Below, in pieces: positions 49,172 to 49,424 of a stretch of 49,424 bases of DNA. A program made the translations under genes and the position numbers. Positions within the stretch are counted from its first letter, which is position 1; each line of letters begins with the position of its first letter. Under the pieces are notes generated by a model. The model did no database searches, was not told where the DNA came from, and saw nothing but the letters and a program-made list of their open reading frames with translations. The DNA is from Streptomyces californicus (lineage in GTDB: Bacteria; Actinomycetota; Actinomycetes; Streptomycetales; Streptomycetaceae). The stretch covers positions 1 to 49,424 of the forward strand of contig NZ_JNZZ01000038.1 in the NCBI RefSeq assembly GCF_000717645.1, given 5' to 3'.

Positions 49172-49424
49172 GGCCCCGGGACCCAGGATCCCGGACCCCT
49201 GACCCGGCCCCCGGGTCCAGGGCCCCGGCCGCACGGCCCGCTGACCGATCCCGGGGCGGGCGACGACCGCCCGCCCCGGCGGCCCCTGGCCGCACTGTCC
49301 GCCGGGCCGGGCCCGACCGCCTCTGGACGCGAACCCCCGCCCTCTGCCCGCCTCAACGCCTCTCCACCGCCCCGGGAACCGAACTCCCCCGCCTTCCACC
49401 GTCCCGGCCCCCGAACCCCCGCCT

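Noticed and set aside
1..49424. Many long open frames on both strands opposite or alongside the called genes
   Set aside because: At this GC content unused frames stay open by chance. They lack ribosome binding sites and show Arg/Pro/Gly/Ala-rich nonsense composition.

Overview
The window is high-GC actinobacterial chromosome, almost certainly Streptomyces. Evidence: third codon positions are nearly all G/C, GTG and TTG starts and 4-bp stop/start overlaps are common, and it carries DasR-type and CebR-type operators, Tat and lipoprotein signals, a c-di-GMP enzyme of the CdgA type and sortases. Gene content and order (chitin LPMO, ectoine-type transporter, GGDEF-EAL protein, two-component pair, cello-oligosaccharide-type binding protein) resemble what I remember of the S. 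coelicolor SCO28xx core region. That comparison is from memory and was not computed.

Layout. 1-0.2 kb: C-terminal tail of a sortase-anchored (LAxTG) surface protein. 0.4-8.8 kb: a phosphonate (2-aminoethylphosphonate type) uptake and degradation unit, made of a GntR/UTRA regulator, FAD oxidoreductase, phosphonatase-like HAD hydrolase, ABC ATPase, two permeases and a binding lipoprotein, followed by a Tat-exported alkaline-phosphatase-superfamily enzyme that shares a 16-bp promoter element with the main operon. 8.9-11.2 kb: HAD-IIA phosphatase, small secreted membrane-anchored protein and class F sortase. 11.7-16.9 kb: first of three identical tRNA-Lys(CUU) genes, NlpC/P60 hydrolase, large SPFH-domain protein, an AA10 chitin LPMO behind two DasR-like sites, second tRNA-Lys. 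17.0-21.1 kb (minus strand): IclR regulator and ehuA-D ectoine/hydroxyectoine transporter. 21.3-25.4 kb: small membrane protein, 2-hydroxyacid dehydrogenase-like protein, cysteine-free racemase-fold protein, LLM flavin oxidoreductase. 25.6-30.1 kb: PAS-GGDEF-EAL protein, secreted metalloprotease, third tRNA-Lys overlapped by a prim-pol-like gene.

30.4-36.2 kb is a minus-strand block: a PAP2 phosphatase gene overlaps by 155 bp a Cas4/AddB-like Fe-S nuclease gene, followed by a protein of unknown fold, a minimal UPF1-like SF1B helicase and a small protein. The nuclease and helicase together have the parts of Dna2 as separate polypeptides; this is the best candidate here for an undescribed system. 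36.5-43.5 kb: histidine phosphatase, XRE/TPR regulator, SAM-dependent (spermidine-synthase-like) enzyme, secreted protein and an OmpR-type two-component pair. 43.8-47.2 kb: AspD/AspT-like aspartate decarboxylation cycle. 47.4-49.4 kb: a CebR-type operator and a sugar-binding lipoprotein starting a transporter operon that runs off the window.

Short tandem repeats (hexamer x9, heptamer x6, 14-amino-acid repeats, 18-bp and 27-bp duplications) are unusually frequent in the intergenic regions. No CRISPR array, insertion sequence, integrase or rRNA was seen.
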